A stretch of DNA of 64,000 nt from Ophioderma brevispina (taxonomy: Eukaryota > Echinodermata > Ophiuroidea > Amphilepidida > Ophiodermatidae): NCBI GenBank assembly GCA_023653785.1, contig JAMKCH010036036.1, positions 62,001 through 126,000 on the forward strand, in the 5' to 3' direction. Positions 33,648 through 46,795 of the stretch are shown here, one piece after another. Within the stretch, counting starts at the first letter, position 1; each line of letters begins with the position of its first letter. The notes beneath the pieces are model-generated. The model was given only the letters and a program-made list of their open reading frames with translations. It had not been told where the DNA came from and ran no database searches. Position numbers and translations under genes: made by a program.

Positions 33648-34745
33648 TCGGGCGAAGGATATGTAAAAAAATAGTAGCATTTTGAAATTAAAGATTGCTG
33701 TCAGAATGAAACAATCTGCGACTCTCTGGATGTAATACATGTATATATTTCCTTAACATCACAAACATAAGTATTGCCACAAAATGAGCTTCATGTTATA
33801 AGTTTACGTGTTAAAAAAAAAAATGGCAAGCCATTTGAAATTCAAGATGGCCGCCAGAAGTAAACAAGTAATATATGTGTTCCTTGACATCGCAAACATG
33901 GGTATTGTCACCAACTGGAGCTTTCCATGTTGCTCAAAAGTCCAGATATCGGGCGAAGTATATGTTAAAAATGGCGGCCATTTTGAAATTCAAGATGGCC
34001 ACCAAACGGAAAGGATAAACAATAGTAACAATTTGATGCTGGATTACTATTGACCATTATCAATTTAAGATCCAAAAAATTCCCAATTGTAGCAAGAAAG
34101 CCAACCAAAATCCTCAAACCATCAACACACCGCACCATACTATAAGTCAGAGAGGGAAAATGAAAGAATTCAAATGTACGTGCCACACCGGATTATCTTG
34201 GAGGACACTCCGGTCATCTGAATTCACTCTCAGCCTGCAAGGAAACAATCTGTGATTTGTTTTGCTGTTGTAATATTAGCATTCACAAACACAGGTTTGC
34301 CTACTATGTCGATTGTAAGCGCAAATAGAGAGCAAAATATGTTTAAATGGCGGCCCGTTTTGATTGAAATTCAGAGACCTCATGAAGGAAATATCTGCGA
34401 CTTGTGATGTGATAGTTGTGTTCCTTGACATCGCAAACATGGGTATTGTCACCAACTGGAGCTTTCCATGTTGCTCAAAAGTCCAGATATCGGGCGAAGT
34501 ATATGTTAAAAATGGCGGCCATTTTGAAATTCAAGATGGCCACCAAACGGAAAGGATAAACAATAGTAACAATTGATGTGATTCCTATGACCATTATCTA
34601 CATTTTAAGATCCAACAAATCCAACAGCCAACAAATCTCAACCCATCAACACACCGCACCATACTATAAGTCAGAGAGGGAAAATGAAAGAATTCAAATG
34701 TACGTGCCACACCGGATTATCTTGGAGGACACCCGGTCATTTAAT
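33648..34745 (+). repeat. Minisatellite with ATGGCGGCC / AAGATGGCC motifs and a 541-bp duplication
   Basis: A basic unit of about 130 bp (TTCCTTGACATCGCAAACAT ... TTTTGAAATTCAAGATGGCC) appears in a diverged form at 33,648-33,860 and in near-perfect form from 33,878. A larger block starting at 33,878 is repeated from 34,419, a 541-bp period, with about 150 bp apparently identical and about 100 bp more (ACCATACTATAAGTCAGAGA ... CTTGGAGGACAC) also matching. The motif AAGATGGCSGCC resembles the core bound by YY1 in animals; whether it is used so here is inference. Two peptides from the two copies are identical simply because the DNA is. Confidence 0.85.
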
Positions 34746-37096
34746 TTACTCATCTGCCACTAAAATACAATTTCATTCATGTATGGAAACGCACTATAGT
34801 GTATTCAGGCCTTAACATTGTTCACAATAACATGATTAACATAAGTCCCTGCACCTCATTGAATTTTTCACCTCCACAAGGAATGGTACGGGGTCACATA
34901 TCAGATGAATCGAGTATAGTATTGACTAATTTCAGTATAATACAATGACCATTAACGACGTAGTTGATTTTCAACTAGACCAGTGGCCCAGTTTTTAATA
35001 TTTTACAGATATATGTTACAAAATACATGACACCTAAGCATGTTGTTTTTCAAATTGTAGAAATGGCACGAGATATTTGAGATCAATGTATCTGAAAATG
35101 GTCAGAAACCATCGGGAAATATAATATTTTAATATTTGAATTAACTGCAATATCATACTGCAGCTGATCACGGTGGGGTCAAAAAGGCCAAATGTCCCTC
35201 GTGTGCGTGGGAGAGTGTGGGAGAGTGTGGTATAACATAGCATAAGCTGATAAAACATGCACTTTTCCTAATGAAAAAATGTCTTCATGGTTAACATTGG
35301 AAATATCTGTAGAATAACAGGTTAGAACCGTGTTGATTCATTCAACCTGTCATTGGAATAGTTGCATTAAACTTCTTCAAATATTTAGATTTGGTGATAA
35401 ATGTACTCCATGGAGCTTTGAGGTAGACATGATTTCTCCAACGGGGTAACCCCGCGGTCATGAAATTAGCAGGATATGTAATAAAAGATAACCAATGGAT
35501 GTTGAAAGCAATGAAAACCTATCCGAATCAATTTAAGAGCCCAACGTATTAAAATAAAGGTCTCGTGAAATACATGTATGTATACTTAACGCTGGTCTTA
35601 AACAATGACACTGATACCCACTGGAAGAGAATAAGAAAGTGTTCTGCTTCGATAGTGCCTCCCTTCAGCTATCATCTAAATTATGCAAAAACCAATTCCA
35701 TCAAGAGTCCTTCATAAATATTTTCGAAATGACTAATGCAATTTGCCTTTCTACACTGAATAAGGTACGGCGTACTGTATATCCATGTGTTAAGGCAATT
35801 AGATGATCACTTGTGGAAAAAAAAGTCAGTCGTGGTATGCAAGTATCGTCGTTACCTTAAGGGCGACCAAGTCCAGGGCGGTGTAACAAAAGTCTGCCTT
35901 TTAACAGACTCGTAATCAAGTGTTCTCTGTTCATTCATTATTTTTACTTTGTGTGCAAGCGGGAAGTGGCCTCTGTTCGCTTGAGGCTGTGTTTTTCAAA
36001 CCATGCATGCATCATCGATATTTAATACACCATTACCTACTTCATCATCAAAGCTCATTGGTATATTCAGGAGGTAAAATGGCACAGAGGCAGTTTCGAC
36101 ACGTCATAAACAGGCGTTAGGATGGAAATTTGATGGGTTTAGGAAAACACTTGTAACACACATTATAATACAAATGCCATATATGTGGCAGACATTGAAA
36201 TGACAACCACAACATCGAGAGTGTTTCATGAATTTGTATCTTTACAAATACTTTATATACTTGTAAGGTTCCAATTATTTTCTCAAACTTCATCCCAGTC
36301 TTAAATTTTAATTTGAATCTTAACGTCTTTAAAATCTCTACAAGCATTATTATTAACTTTTATGCGGAAATAATTTACTACCAAGGAGAAACCGAGAGAA
36401 GAAATGAAGTGATCAAGAAAAATAGTAATGTTCGAAGGACGTTCTTAGAAAGGGTGAATGAGCTAATAAAGATGGAAACGAAGATAATGATGAAAACATG
36501 GCGATGAGTATGGAAAAGAAAGTGAAATAGTTGATGGGAATATCGATAACAATGAAACTGCAAATGGCGATGGAGATTATGATTCTGTTGATAATGATGG
36601 CATTGATGATGTGACGCAAATAAGACGGAATTATTTGTGGATTTAACACTTAACATGAACTCGCTAAAGCTTTGTCTTAGTATAATGCTTAAGTCAAGAC
36701 TCAAGAGAATCTGTAAGGGGGACTTATGAAAATCTGTATCCGGATTTATCATCAAGAAATCTAAAAAAATATTTGTAGTTAACTTCAAGGTACGTTGAAC
36801 CTTTAGTACTTGCAAGTTTCTTGGTATAATTCAGTTCAGGAAAACAAAATTCCAACCGTTCCTAGATACGTGTCTCGGTGTAATAAAAATCAATCAATTA
36901 AAAATTTTCTCTGCTGGAAAATAGGCTCCTAATCACTGTTCCATATAATGTTGTTAAGTGTTTGGATTTATCAAAATTAAATCATTGGTTTTAACTTCCT
37001 AGAAATGTGTTATTAAATATACAGCCCAGATTAACATAGAATAAGTTGTAACACCAAACGCTATGATACAGTGTCTCCAACGCAAAGCAGAATATC

Positions 37097-37426
37097 AATG
37101 CTTCTTCAACTTCTTCAACTTCAACTTTTATTTCCATAAAAATCATATTACACAAAAACAAACTTCTTCAACTTCAACTTTTATTTCCATAAAAATCATA
37201 TTACACAAAAACAAATTACAGAAACAAAATTTATGGAGGAGTTGACCAAAAGGCCAATAAGACCAGATTGGGGTCAACCCCTGAAAGTTATGTTACAACA
37301 TATCTAAAGATAAGGACATATAAGCAACAAACACAAAAAAAACGGCCAGTGATCAATGCACCCTGATATAAATTGCTCAAATTGCCATCAACAGCATATT
37401 TTGCAGTAAAAATAAAATAATGCTTC
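37097..37426 (-). mobile_element. Copy-A-specific retroposon with 8-bp target duplication
   Basis: A ~314-bp insert lies between two exact AATGCTTC repeats (37,097-37,104 and 37,419-37,426). Copy B has a single AATGTTTC at 50,869 followed by the same downstream sequence, which serves as the empty site. Read on the minus strand, the insert ends in GGAAATAAAAGTTGAAG followed by GTTGAAG-type repeats, i.e. an AATAAA-containing 3' end with a simple-sequence tail, typical of LINE- or SINE-mobilised copies. No ORF is retained. Confidence 0.78.
37108..37214 (+). repeat. 53-bp unit duplicated in tandem
   Basis: The unit starting CTTCTTCAACTTCAAC and ending ACACAAAAACAAA occurs twice back to back, essentially identical, at the tail end of the A-specific retroposon. 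Confidence 0.9.
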
Positions 37427-37464
37427 GTGGTCCATGAAGTCATGCTTCGTGGTCCATGAAGTCA
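37421..37464 (+). repeat. 22-bp exact tandem duplication
   Basis: The 22-base unit that begins TGCTTCGTGGTCC and ends GAAGTCA is present twice in a row in copy A. Copy B has it once in diverged form (near 50,871). It overlaps the right target duplication of the adjacent retroposon. Confidence 0.9.
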
Positions 37465-39114
37465 TCTTGCTGTGGTTGTTTTTTTTTTTTCCGTAAGAGC
37501 AAAGGTAATTCATTTCTTTTACTCGGATATGCTACAGCTATTAACTGAAGAATACCTCCAAGAGACATCTGATACCCTCAATTTGTTTTTGATATTGGCA
37601 TTTTTAATCAACTTAATAAAGATCTTCTAAGACTGCATTAACTTAACCACAAATGATCAAGAAGCCTCAAAAAGGACGTTGTATTATTTGTTATTGACTG
37701 TATCGGTAGTCGTCTACTAAAAGAGAACAGAGCAATTTAATACAAAACACATTCTTACATGAGCCACGACTTCAATACTCCTAATTACCTAATTACCATG
37801 ATTACATGATATTTTTTGTGTGTGGTCAAAATGAAACAATTTGTGCTGGTACTATAAAATTCATAGTTATTATAGCTATTCTAATATTTGTACAAATCAC
37901 AAGATATAATTAGTATGATTACCTGCTATGTGATAGAAAAGTATTTATGGGCCTTCTCATTTAAATAGATTAATAAAACACAAAATTATTTGTTTTCATG
38001 AGTGGATCCACACAAAACTTTGATTAATGAACACTTGAGAAGTGATATGAGGTTATTGTTTTTTTAACCCGTGGGCACTCCGAAAAGATTGTGTCACATA
38101 AACCACAGACCACTGCGTAATCCGTTATTTATCCTAAATTTAATACACTTTAGATCGTAAAGAAATTACACCTTTGTTTTTATAGCTGAACTGCCATCTC
38201 ATATTGAATTATGTGCCGCAAATTCTGAAAAAAAATAGTAACATTTATATTTTTAATATGGTAGATATCGAGCCATGATACACAAGTCCCAGGAATTTCG
38301 CGAAAAACTGTCAAGTTTGGGAATCTCATTTTTAAAAAAAAATCTTGATAAGGTAATAAAAAGAGTTGTCACATAAGTAACAATGTCTAGTATTGATTTT
38401 CATTTTTTTATCATGTTACTCCATCGACAAGAGACATGAAAGAAAGAGCAGTTTGATAGTTATCTTCACAAGATTATGTTTCTATTTATAGGAGATATTA
38501 AAAGCTTCAGATACACTTTGCAAAAAGAAAGGTTTGGCTTAAAATCTGTGTCTTGCTTTCCATAACCTGAACTTTATTTAGTCCTATCTTATTGAACTCT
38601 AGATACTAATCTGTCATAAAGACCTCAAGGACTGACACAAGGAGGTTAAACCGACGACCTAAACAGGTGAATTATTAATTGAGGACATTTGTAGTCATTT
38701 TTCATGCATGTAATAAATATATAGATGACTTTGATGACTTGCAATTTACAAAAAAATTGACAGCATTTTGTCATTGAAATTTTTACTTTGAATGACTTCA
38801 AAATGCGAACTGCTGTAGGTGCCTAGTGTGTAATATCATCATGATGTTAACACCAAATTAAAAAATGAATGAATGTTGTAAAATGATAACCACGGCTTTC
38901 AAAAAGATATACTATCGCTCGTTGAAAGCAATAACTGGACCATTAAAGGTACATCATACAGATATCGCAAACATAATTTTTCAAGTGAACAAAATATTTT
39001 GGAAAACATATAACACAGAAATACTAAACAAACAACCAATAAATAAATTAAAAATACACAAATCGTGTTTTTTTGTATGCGGTGTGCATATACTTGTCCA
39101 CATACTAATTATTA

Positions 39115-40105
39115 CGTAAAGTAGCCAAGCTTCAATCACAACCTTGTAATAAATTCTGGATCCAGAAATTTTCCGTTATGTCCACGTATTTTACGAGCAT
39201 TGTATATGTTATCTATTCAAAATTGAAACAAAATGGATCATCTCCAACTTTGAATTAAATTTTAAAAAAAGAAAAAGCTTTTTTTAAAAACTTAGAATGA
39301 CTATGTTCAATTCGTACCAAAAAATACTTTCCTCGAAATCTAGAACCTATCTCGAGTCTGCCTTTAGTTACTTACTATCCATGAAAATTAATACACTCTG
39401 ATATCCCCTCTTTTGAACCATATTTCAACAACACCAATGAAAGATGCGATTGATGAACTTTCTGAAATTTTTCTATAAATTGAATATTGTTGTCTGGTCT
39501 TTCCTGAAATTCTTGCATCACAACGTTTGAGCAAAGCAATATGCCTCGAATTCTAAAAGATTAAAACTCTGGGAATCAAACTTCTCCCCCGCAGGTTTTT
39601 AGTTAAATAAACATAACAGATCTCAGTGTGATTTTATTTAGTAAGTTTTTGAGTGTTTGCATTAAGTCTGCAAATAAGAACAAGCACACGATCGGACTCG
39701 ATTAACATCTACTGCATACGTCTCCACGACCTCCTTGAAATGTACAACTAACTGCTTGCAGATCTGCGGATTCTCTCTCGACATATTCGTCATATCACTC
39801 AATTTGAAAATACCGTAAAATTTTGTTTGAGTCAGATACTAACTTCTTTGACATTACGGTTTAAATAACCGCCATTAAAAGCGCTACTACTGGCATCAGA
39901 GCAGAGAGATAGAGAGCGATTGCTGACGTTGAATTTTCCGATGGAGTAATATGTTTTAAGATAAACCTGTGAAATGTTATTCTAGACAATGATTACTTGA
40001 CATCTTTATGAAGACTTTTGGCCATTTGGATATTAGAATTCCCATACCGCAACTCAAAGTCTACACTGATTTAATTGACAATACAAATCAGAGGAAATGG
40101 TCCGC
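39115..40105. other. Copy-A-specific block, ~1 kb, unclassified
   Basis: Copy B passes directly from the counterpart of 39,110 to that of 40,110 within about 30 bases (around 53,830-53,860). Nothing in the A block is recognisable: no TIR, no tail, only short chance frames. It is either an insertion in A or a deletion from B. Confidence 0.6.
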
Positions 40106-40429
40106 GTTCGCCTCACACCAGCAATTGTTGAAAAGCAGCCGGTCCATGGAGATTTTTCAAATTATTATACAAACAACGCTACTTGGTTGTTGGACAGGAG
40201 AAGTAGAAAGTAGAAGTATTATATAGCCAAAAACAGGCCCGAACCAGATTGTTTTGGGGAGGAGGACGATATAAAAAAGGACAATTCTCCCCAACCCACC
40301 CTTCCGAAAACGAAACTTTTAATAACATCACGTTCTCTATAGGACCGATTAGGACAGCAAGCAAGTTTAAACTTAGGTATTGGCTTTTCTCTCTACTTGT
40401 TTGTCCAATAAACCTCTAACGTTCTTGGT

Positions 40430-40638
40430 TAAAAAAAATCTCTGAGATGACTCGTTTTTTCGTTTGATTAATAAATCGTTACGTGTAGGTAAACGGTGCC
40501 ATAAGAATTTCGGATCCGGATTTTATTATAAAGTTGTGATTTTATAATACAAAAGGACAATAAATTTGAGCTTAGCAGGCATAAAAACACGATTGTTAGA
40601 AAATCTAGGGCGGCATCCTCAGGAAATCTTTTTTTAAA
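40430..40638. mobile_element. Family T1, copy 3 (truncated, in duplication copy A)
   Basis: Contains the T1 interior (GGTGCCATAAGAATT, GGATCCGGATTTTATTA, AAAGTTGTGATTTT) and the right-end GGAAATCTTTTTTTAAA. The left part seen in the copy-B counterpart is largely missing or replaced. T1 was therefore present before A and B separated. Confidence 0.65.
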
Positions 40639-40965
40639 CTGACTTTTTTTACACTGGTGAACAATCAAACATTTCAGGCAACAAAAACATTTTGTTTGTC
40701 CAAACTGTTTCTGAAACGCTGCGAAAACGAGCACATTCTTCATCATGATAGTCGCTAAAAATAATGTATTTCCTTGTGTGTATTGCCAATCGACACTTAT
40801 GATAAATGACCGTACAAAATATGGCCTCAGACAAAAAAATTCAAATTTTTATTGATGACAGATCGAAGTGAAAAGTTATATATTACTAGCAATTGAGAAG
40901 TTTCTTACTTAACTGTGGGAAACCAAAAGTTTTGTGAGTGTATCAATACTATACGAAAATAGCAC

Positions 40966-40996
40966 CAGAAAAAAAAAGAAAAAAAAAAAAAAAAGG
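40966..40996 (+). repeat. A-rich tract, conserved between A and B
   Basis: An A/AAAG tract of about 30 bp; its counterpart near 54,916-54,948 is AAAAAG-rich with a different unit pattern. Confidence 0.85.
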
Positions 40997-42699
40997 AAAT
41001 GAGCGGCAAAACTTATAAAGATTACCTATAAAATACTATAAAACTCATCAGCATGCTTAAGGATTTTACATGGAAGAAGAATGAACATTTTACATGATTA
41101 AAAGCTTGAGTGGGTGCACAAATCAGAGCGTAAAAATATGTAATTCTAAACGGAGAAAAAGCGTCATATATTTGATCGAATGGGGGATAACATTACGAGA
41201 TGCAGAGGAACACTAAACACCCGAAGTGTGAAGGAAAGTGAAACGAAAAAATAATCGGGAACAAGGATAATAGAATGATGACACTTTGGGGAGACAAAGA
41301 CAAAAATTATGTGTCAAAACAGCAATTATTCGCTTGTACGCTGGTCCCTGAGGTGTTAGATATTTGAGGAGTGCTAGCATCTAACTTTGATGAACTGTTT
41401 TAAACCGAATATGGCCAAGAGGTAATTTTGAGTGTCATTCTTTTTTTTCATCATATTTATTAATGAAACTCTTAAAGCTTTTAGTAATGTAGTTGGTCCT
41501 CTTTGCAGGGACGATGCAGGGACCGTATGCACGTGTATCTAAGTTTTAGAACAAATTCTAATATGAGTAAGGTAATAAATGAGGATCTGACAAATCTGGC
41601 TGATTGGATTTACACTAATAAAACTACGCCACCTTAAAAAATTCTTGTGGAAAGGGCCGGGCATTGAGTGATGATTCTGGAGAAAATTAGGGGTCATACA
41701 GAGCATCGAATATAAATGAACACATTTTTAAAAAGACGTTAAATAGGTCTGATGGAAGAGAAGGCCCGTAAAGGAATGGATGATTAACAGTGGTTTGAAA
41801 TTTGGTTGCTTCTTGTTCGCTGACATACGCAAGAAGAAGAGAACATTTCAAAATTTTTTTTAAGTTTGAAAAAAGAAAATTATTTCTGCGAGTTAGGGGA
41901 AAGGGGTAAAGCTGGAAGAGAGGTTGTTCAAGATTCGTTGAAGGTAGTTCTTAAAAGGAGGCATTGAGTGACAGCAAACAAAAACGGGGTGCGTCACATT
42001 CTCGTGTAGGCTTTGTAGTAGATATGGACATTGATGGCTGGTTTTTACCCCAATACCGACGGCGAAATGTTTTTGAAAAGATTGAATTGCATTTGTTTAT
42101 TATATTTCTAAGAAGCAAGTGTCTAGCCACTGTTTGTCTCATTTGTATGAATGAAGGACATCTAGAACATATCAATTTGCATTGATTCTTGAATAAAGGT
42201 GGTTTACCTCGGCTAAGGACGAAGTAATCAATAAGGCGAAATAAGCAAAAAAAATAACATAATTCCAAAGTCTTACTAGGAATAATTTTGGTGTTGTAGA
42301 AAATAAAACTAAATTTTACGTAAAAAATGGTAAAGATATTCACTTTCTCGATTTCAACCTATTACGTGGTAATTTACTACGCAATATTGCAAAATCTTTC
42401 TAACTTAATGGGGTTGAAAGCCTTGAGGTACAATTTGCTATGTTACATTTAAAAGCTAATCCTAATATAATACAGATCGTTGATAGGATTCACGAATTAA
42501 AAGTCTAAAGGCAGATTTAACCTTATAGGGTTTATGCAAATATAAGTTTAATGTTATATTCGTTTCAAGACAGATAAAATCCATTTCTTCGTTACCTTTC
42601 AATATTTTTTTCAAAACGTACTTTCAAATACCCAATCATCTTTATTGAAACTCTTGGTTAGATTAATGACTTTGACTGAAAATAATGAAATGTTTACCT

Positions 42700-43340
42700 C
42701 GTCCAACCAAGGTTTTCTACTACGTTCTCGGTTGATTGTTTCGTAATTAAGGACAGGGGGGGGGGGGAACATCATCTTGTTTGGTATTAGCAGTTGTAGC
42801 TACATATATCCTTTCTTCATTAATAAAGTACAAATATATCCCGTTTTAACCACATGTGACGTTCATAATGACGTCAACGGCGCGAGCTTATTGTATAACG
42901 TTTTTGTAAAAGCAAATCTAAAAATCATGGTTTTCGACCATTTTCCCATTCATGCAAGCAAAAATTGGTATTCATTTGGCAATGATGGTGCCAAAGTAAG
43001 GAATACATAATGTCATTGCTCTAGAAAATAAGAAAAAATACCAAGATAGTCAGTTCAGCTACAGTAGCATCAGAGGTAACAAGTATCATTTTTTGGAATT
43101 TACACAGTAAAGAATAGGAATGGTGGCAACCCCCCCCCCCACTTTCCAACTTGGAGGGACACCCTTGACCTCCTCAAGGTGGTACCTCCATTTTTCCCGG
43201 TAAAATGACCGCAAGGCATTTGACTTACAATTCATAAAAAAGTAGATCATATTCGTTTTGTATTTTTTGTGCGACGGAATGCATCGTTAGGGAGGCAACC
43301 CCCCCCCGGTCGGACGAGGGGTAAAAAGAAGATAGTCTAA
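42700..43340. other. Copy-A-specific block with poly-G / poly-C runs
   Basis: After the shared segment ending near 42,690 / 57,660 the two copies lose similarity, and they rejoin at 43,345 / 58,540. The A version has a G12-like run near 42,757 and C runs near 43,129 and 43,300, the last two each preceded by GGCAAC. No gene is recognised. Confidence 0.55.
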
Positions 43341-44115
43341 TCTTGATTAAACTTTGGCAAATAAATCGATACTACTATTGTGATGAGCATTCAAAATGGA
43401 ACCTCCACAAGTAAAATTACAGAAATTAAATTTCTGTTCTCGAAATTTTTAAAACGCCGTTGTATGATGTCTGTGACAGTTTCGATTTTTTGACCGGTTG
43501 GTGGTTGAACATAGGGGTTCTGCATTGCGCGAGATACAGATTGCATAGTGTCTTTTAATATTTTGGTGATACACTATTAGTTTGAAATCAGTAAGAGGAA
43601 AAGAACCTTATTCAAGATCAGCACAAACCATGGCCTCACTATTAGTTGGTCATTTAGAAAATTGTTCAAATAACCAGAGTCTAACTGGGTAAATTGGGAG
43701 GCTAATTAGCTGAAGGCGATGCCATCTATCTATTGCTTAGGTCTATCTGACGCAGCCCCAAGTTGCAATATATGTACACATTAGCACTTATGGCTTAGAA
43801 AAGAAGACCACTAGGATGAATTCATGTGAATATGCGTTCATACAATTTACAAAGACTCTTAGAGTTTAGAGAAATGACCAACGACCTACTATGCTGTAAT
43901 GCATGCCTCAAAACTGTAGACTAACGCGATTGCTTATACTAAGAGGCAATAGTTGGTAATCGGTACTAGCGCTTATATTTTTATTATAAGAAATGAAGTT
44001 GTGTTTCATTCAGACCTGTTCACCCAGTAAATGGATTGTGGTTTTGGTCTTGACAATGATAGGGATAATGTTGATGTGTCATATTAGACTATATTGGTGA
44101 CGACAATGAGTGTAG

Positions 44116-44252
44116 TGATGATGATGATGATGATGATGATGGATGATGATGATTATGATGATGACACGACGGACGACGAAGAAGAAGATACCAATGATTG
44201 TGGTATGAATAGTAGTAAAGACGTCGACGACGATGATGATGATGATAATTCG
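44116..44252 (+). repeat. (GAT/GAC)n microsatellite, copy A
   Basis: Interrupted GAT/GAC repeats in two clusters (about 44,116-44,165 and 44,221-44,252). Frames through it encode Asp or Met runs that are an artefact of the repeat. The copy-B counterpart is much longer. Confidence 0.93.
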
Positions 44253-44785
44253 AGAAGAGTAAAGAATTTGCGTGCTATCTTAATAGTTTAATCGTATCTG
44301 CTACAAAAACTACATCACCATAATCATACCCTAACGTTATTGTAATTTTGGAAGAAAATTTTTGTGTCGTGACAGACGTTTCAATCGTTCGCAAAGAGAG
44401 GTTAATTCACCCCATCAAAACAGACCTTTGTCATTTCAAAGAACCACAACTTATTTTAATTCTAATAGCATCAACGAATTATTTCCTTTCCAGAAAAATG
44501 ATGACTTTGCGACGATATAAGATTTCTTAATTCTTCTGTTTCATCTGTTGTACCACGGTCTATTCATTTACTAAATTCAATCGTTTCAACATCAAAAATA
44601 GCGGACCCTTCTCGGCGATAAAATCGTTGAGTGGTTTTCAACAACATGGAAATCGAAGTCATATTGACAGAAATTATTGTTTCGTGATTAAACAACCTAA
44701 AGACATAGTTTGTTTTCTCTAAGGGTGAATTCCCAGCAACACGATGTTGTGATTTCGCTTTACAATACAAGTGATAGAACTTGAT

Positions 44786-45582
44786 AAAATCTCCGTGGAA
44801 TATGGGGGAGGCAGGTTGATTACTTACTTCGCTTTTCTCCCAAGCTCAGGTATTTCCCCTGATTCAGACCAAACAACGATTACAGGTACTTAAACAAGGC
44901 CACTTTAGCTCAGGGTGTTTCATATAACTTTACGAATAACACAATCTTACCGTCTACTCAGTTAATCTTCTTCTTTTCTTGTACGATTAGGTTTCCAGTA
45001 TTGGATTTTCTATGTAATCATATTGTGCCTTTCTTTAGGAACATACGCTCAGAGAAACATGGGAGCGGAGATATTGCTGACGTTGAGACGCGCTGCAGTA
45101 TTTTCATTACGTTAACCAATTGTCACCTTCTCTCAGAATTTCAAAGTAGTTCGAAAGCAAACAGCAAATTGTATGGCAATCGACGGCTAATCAGATACAC
45201 ATATACATTTGAAGCTACAAAATAAGGTAGTAGACGGGAAAATGTATGTTTTGACCAAGAAAAAATTGCAACAAAATGGTTTATAATTGCTTTTGGTAGT
45301 ATTCAATAACAAATTAAAATGTAAGAAAATATCTGTAATGGAAAATGTAGAAATAAGGGGGAACGTTTGTACAGGGGTAGAAATCAAAAGTATTCAAGTC
45401 ATTTAAAAGTATTTCCCCCTATCTATGGTTTTTTGCACCTCAATGTTTTGGTACAATGGGGTGCAAATGGTTCAATGTCGTCCTGGAGTAAAATTCAGGG
45501 TATCAGAGTATCACAATCAATAAGAAAATGTATACGAATCTGTGTTTGAAAGTTAAATATGTGACTTTCTGACCTTTGGCTT
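44786..45582. other. Copy-A-specific block, ~800 bp, unclassified
   Basis: In copy B GATAGGACTTG is followed directly by TAACCTCCTA (60,281). In copy A ~800 bp intervene between ATAGAACTTG and TAACCTCCTA. The flanking words ACTTG and GCTTG could be a short degenerate target duplication. No TIR or tail was found. Confidence 0.6.
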
Positions 45583-46132
45583 GTAACCTCCTATATGCCA
45601 AATACAGCCCGGACATAATTGCATTCTAATTAAAATAACAAAATGTCATAGACAATGTGTCTTATGTGTAATATTATGTACAACAAGACGAACAATTTGA
45701 CACCATTTTGAAAACTATCCAAAGGATTTGAAATTGTGACCTTGAAGACATTTTGCCTCATAACCATCGAACTACAACCAACAGATAGGATAAACTATAC
45801 TTTTTTCAACGGATAATGAATGTTTTGGTGTAATTTTTAACACATTCTGACCTTTTTTATATTTTCCCTGTGTAAACCGTGCCCCTATTCCAATGCTTTC
45901 CGGTTGGTAGATTTTCTTAGATTTTATTTATTCCAAATGTTAAATAAAACCCTTTGTTGCAACTATTTTGGGGATTGTGGAGCTTATTAAAATGGATAAT
46001 AAAACTCAAATAGCTGCCCTTTGAGGTTAATGAGAGAGACCTGCACCTGGAACATGGGTGGTGGTCAAAACTACCGCGTGCCTTCCGATTGCTTGTTCTA
46101 GATGGTTCCATGACCATGGAATTTCCAAGCTA

Positions 46133-46795
46133 GGTAAGGAGGTGCTATGATTATCAATGTCTGTTTTCTAAAGTTGCAATGCGCTGGTTTAAAATAGGCT
46201 ACAAATCTTGTAGCAAACTGATTTTATGCATACAATTCTAATCTGTTTTTGACATTTCCAGGGTAAAACCTCATTTGAATTTGAATGACTCTTTTGTACA
46301 CTTTGCTTCTAACTCAGATGTTTAGATTCAAGCATTAGCATTTCCTGCACAGCTACAAAAATGTGTGCTTTCAGTAAAATAGGCATAATTCCTCTTAGGA
46401 ACTATCAATTGGTTTGATAGCTTTTTCAGATAAGCGGAAGCGAATGCTTGTTTAATATGTGCTTCCCTGAAGTTTCGAGTTTTAGCTGTTGTTTTATGTA
46501 AATCATCATTCTTGGTAAACTTGGGTATTAACGAACAATAATACCATTTGTGTCGACGTAATGTGTAAAATCATATCTTTTGTCGGTTAAATAGATTGGT
46601 ACTAGGTTAATAGATAAAATAATTGGTAAAATTCAATCGGTATCAAAAGGAAAGAATTCACAACAGTATTTGTTAACCTATCCATGTCTGACGGGTCACC
46701 CCTTGTCAGCCAGGTGTGCTGTGGAATGTCTGCGTTCTTTCTACCAGCTGCATAAACTGCCTGCGGCTAGACAAACATTTCATTGCACACCTGTT
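46133..46795. other. Copy-A-specific block, ~660 bp, unclassified
   Basis: Copy B shows a different ~50-bp sequence between the shared GGAATTTCC segment (46,120 / 60,910) and the shared GACAATGGTAA segment (46,799 / 60,964). No recognisable element ends. Confidence 0.5.

Noticed and set aside
33808..34576. Identical peptides at two frames (33,808-34,053 and 34,364-34,576)
   Set aside because: They are products of the 541-bp repeat; the DNA is identical in that part, so this is not independent protein conservation.
36378..36815. 145-codon minus-strand His/Phe-rich frame, and an Asp/Asn-rich reading on the plus strand
   Set aside because: The copy-B counterpart (about 50,125-50,504) breaks the frame, and the A/B differences in the best shared part change amino acids at essentially every substituted codon.
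41951..42343. 130-codon minus-strand frame with partial counterpart at 55,868-56,128
   Set aside because: Frame is not maintained between copies A and B and is interrupted by indels.
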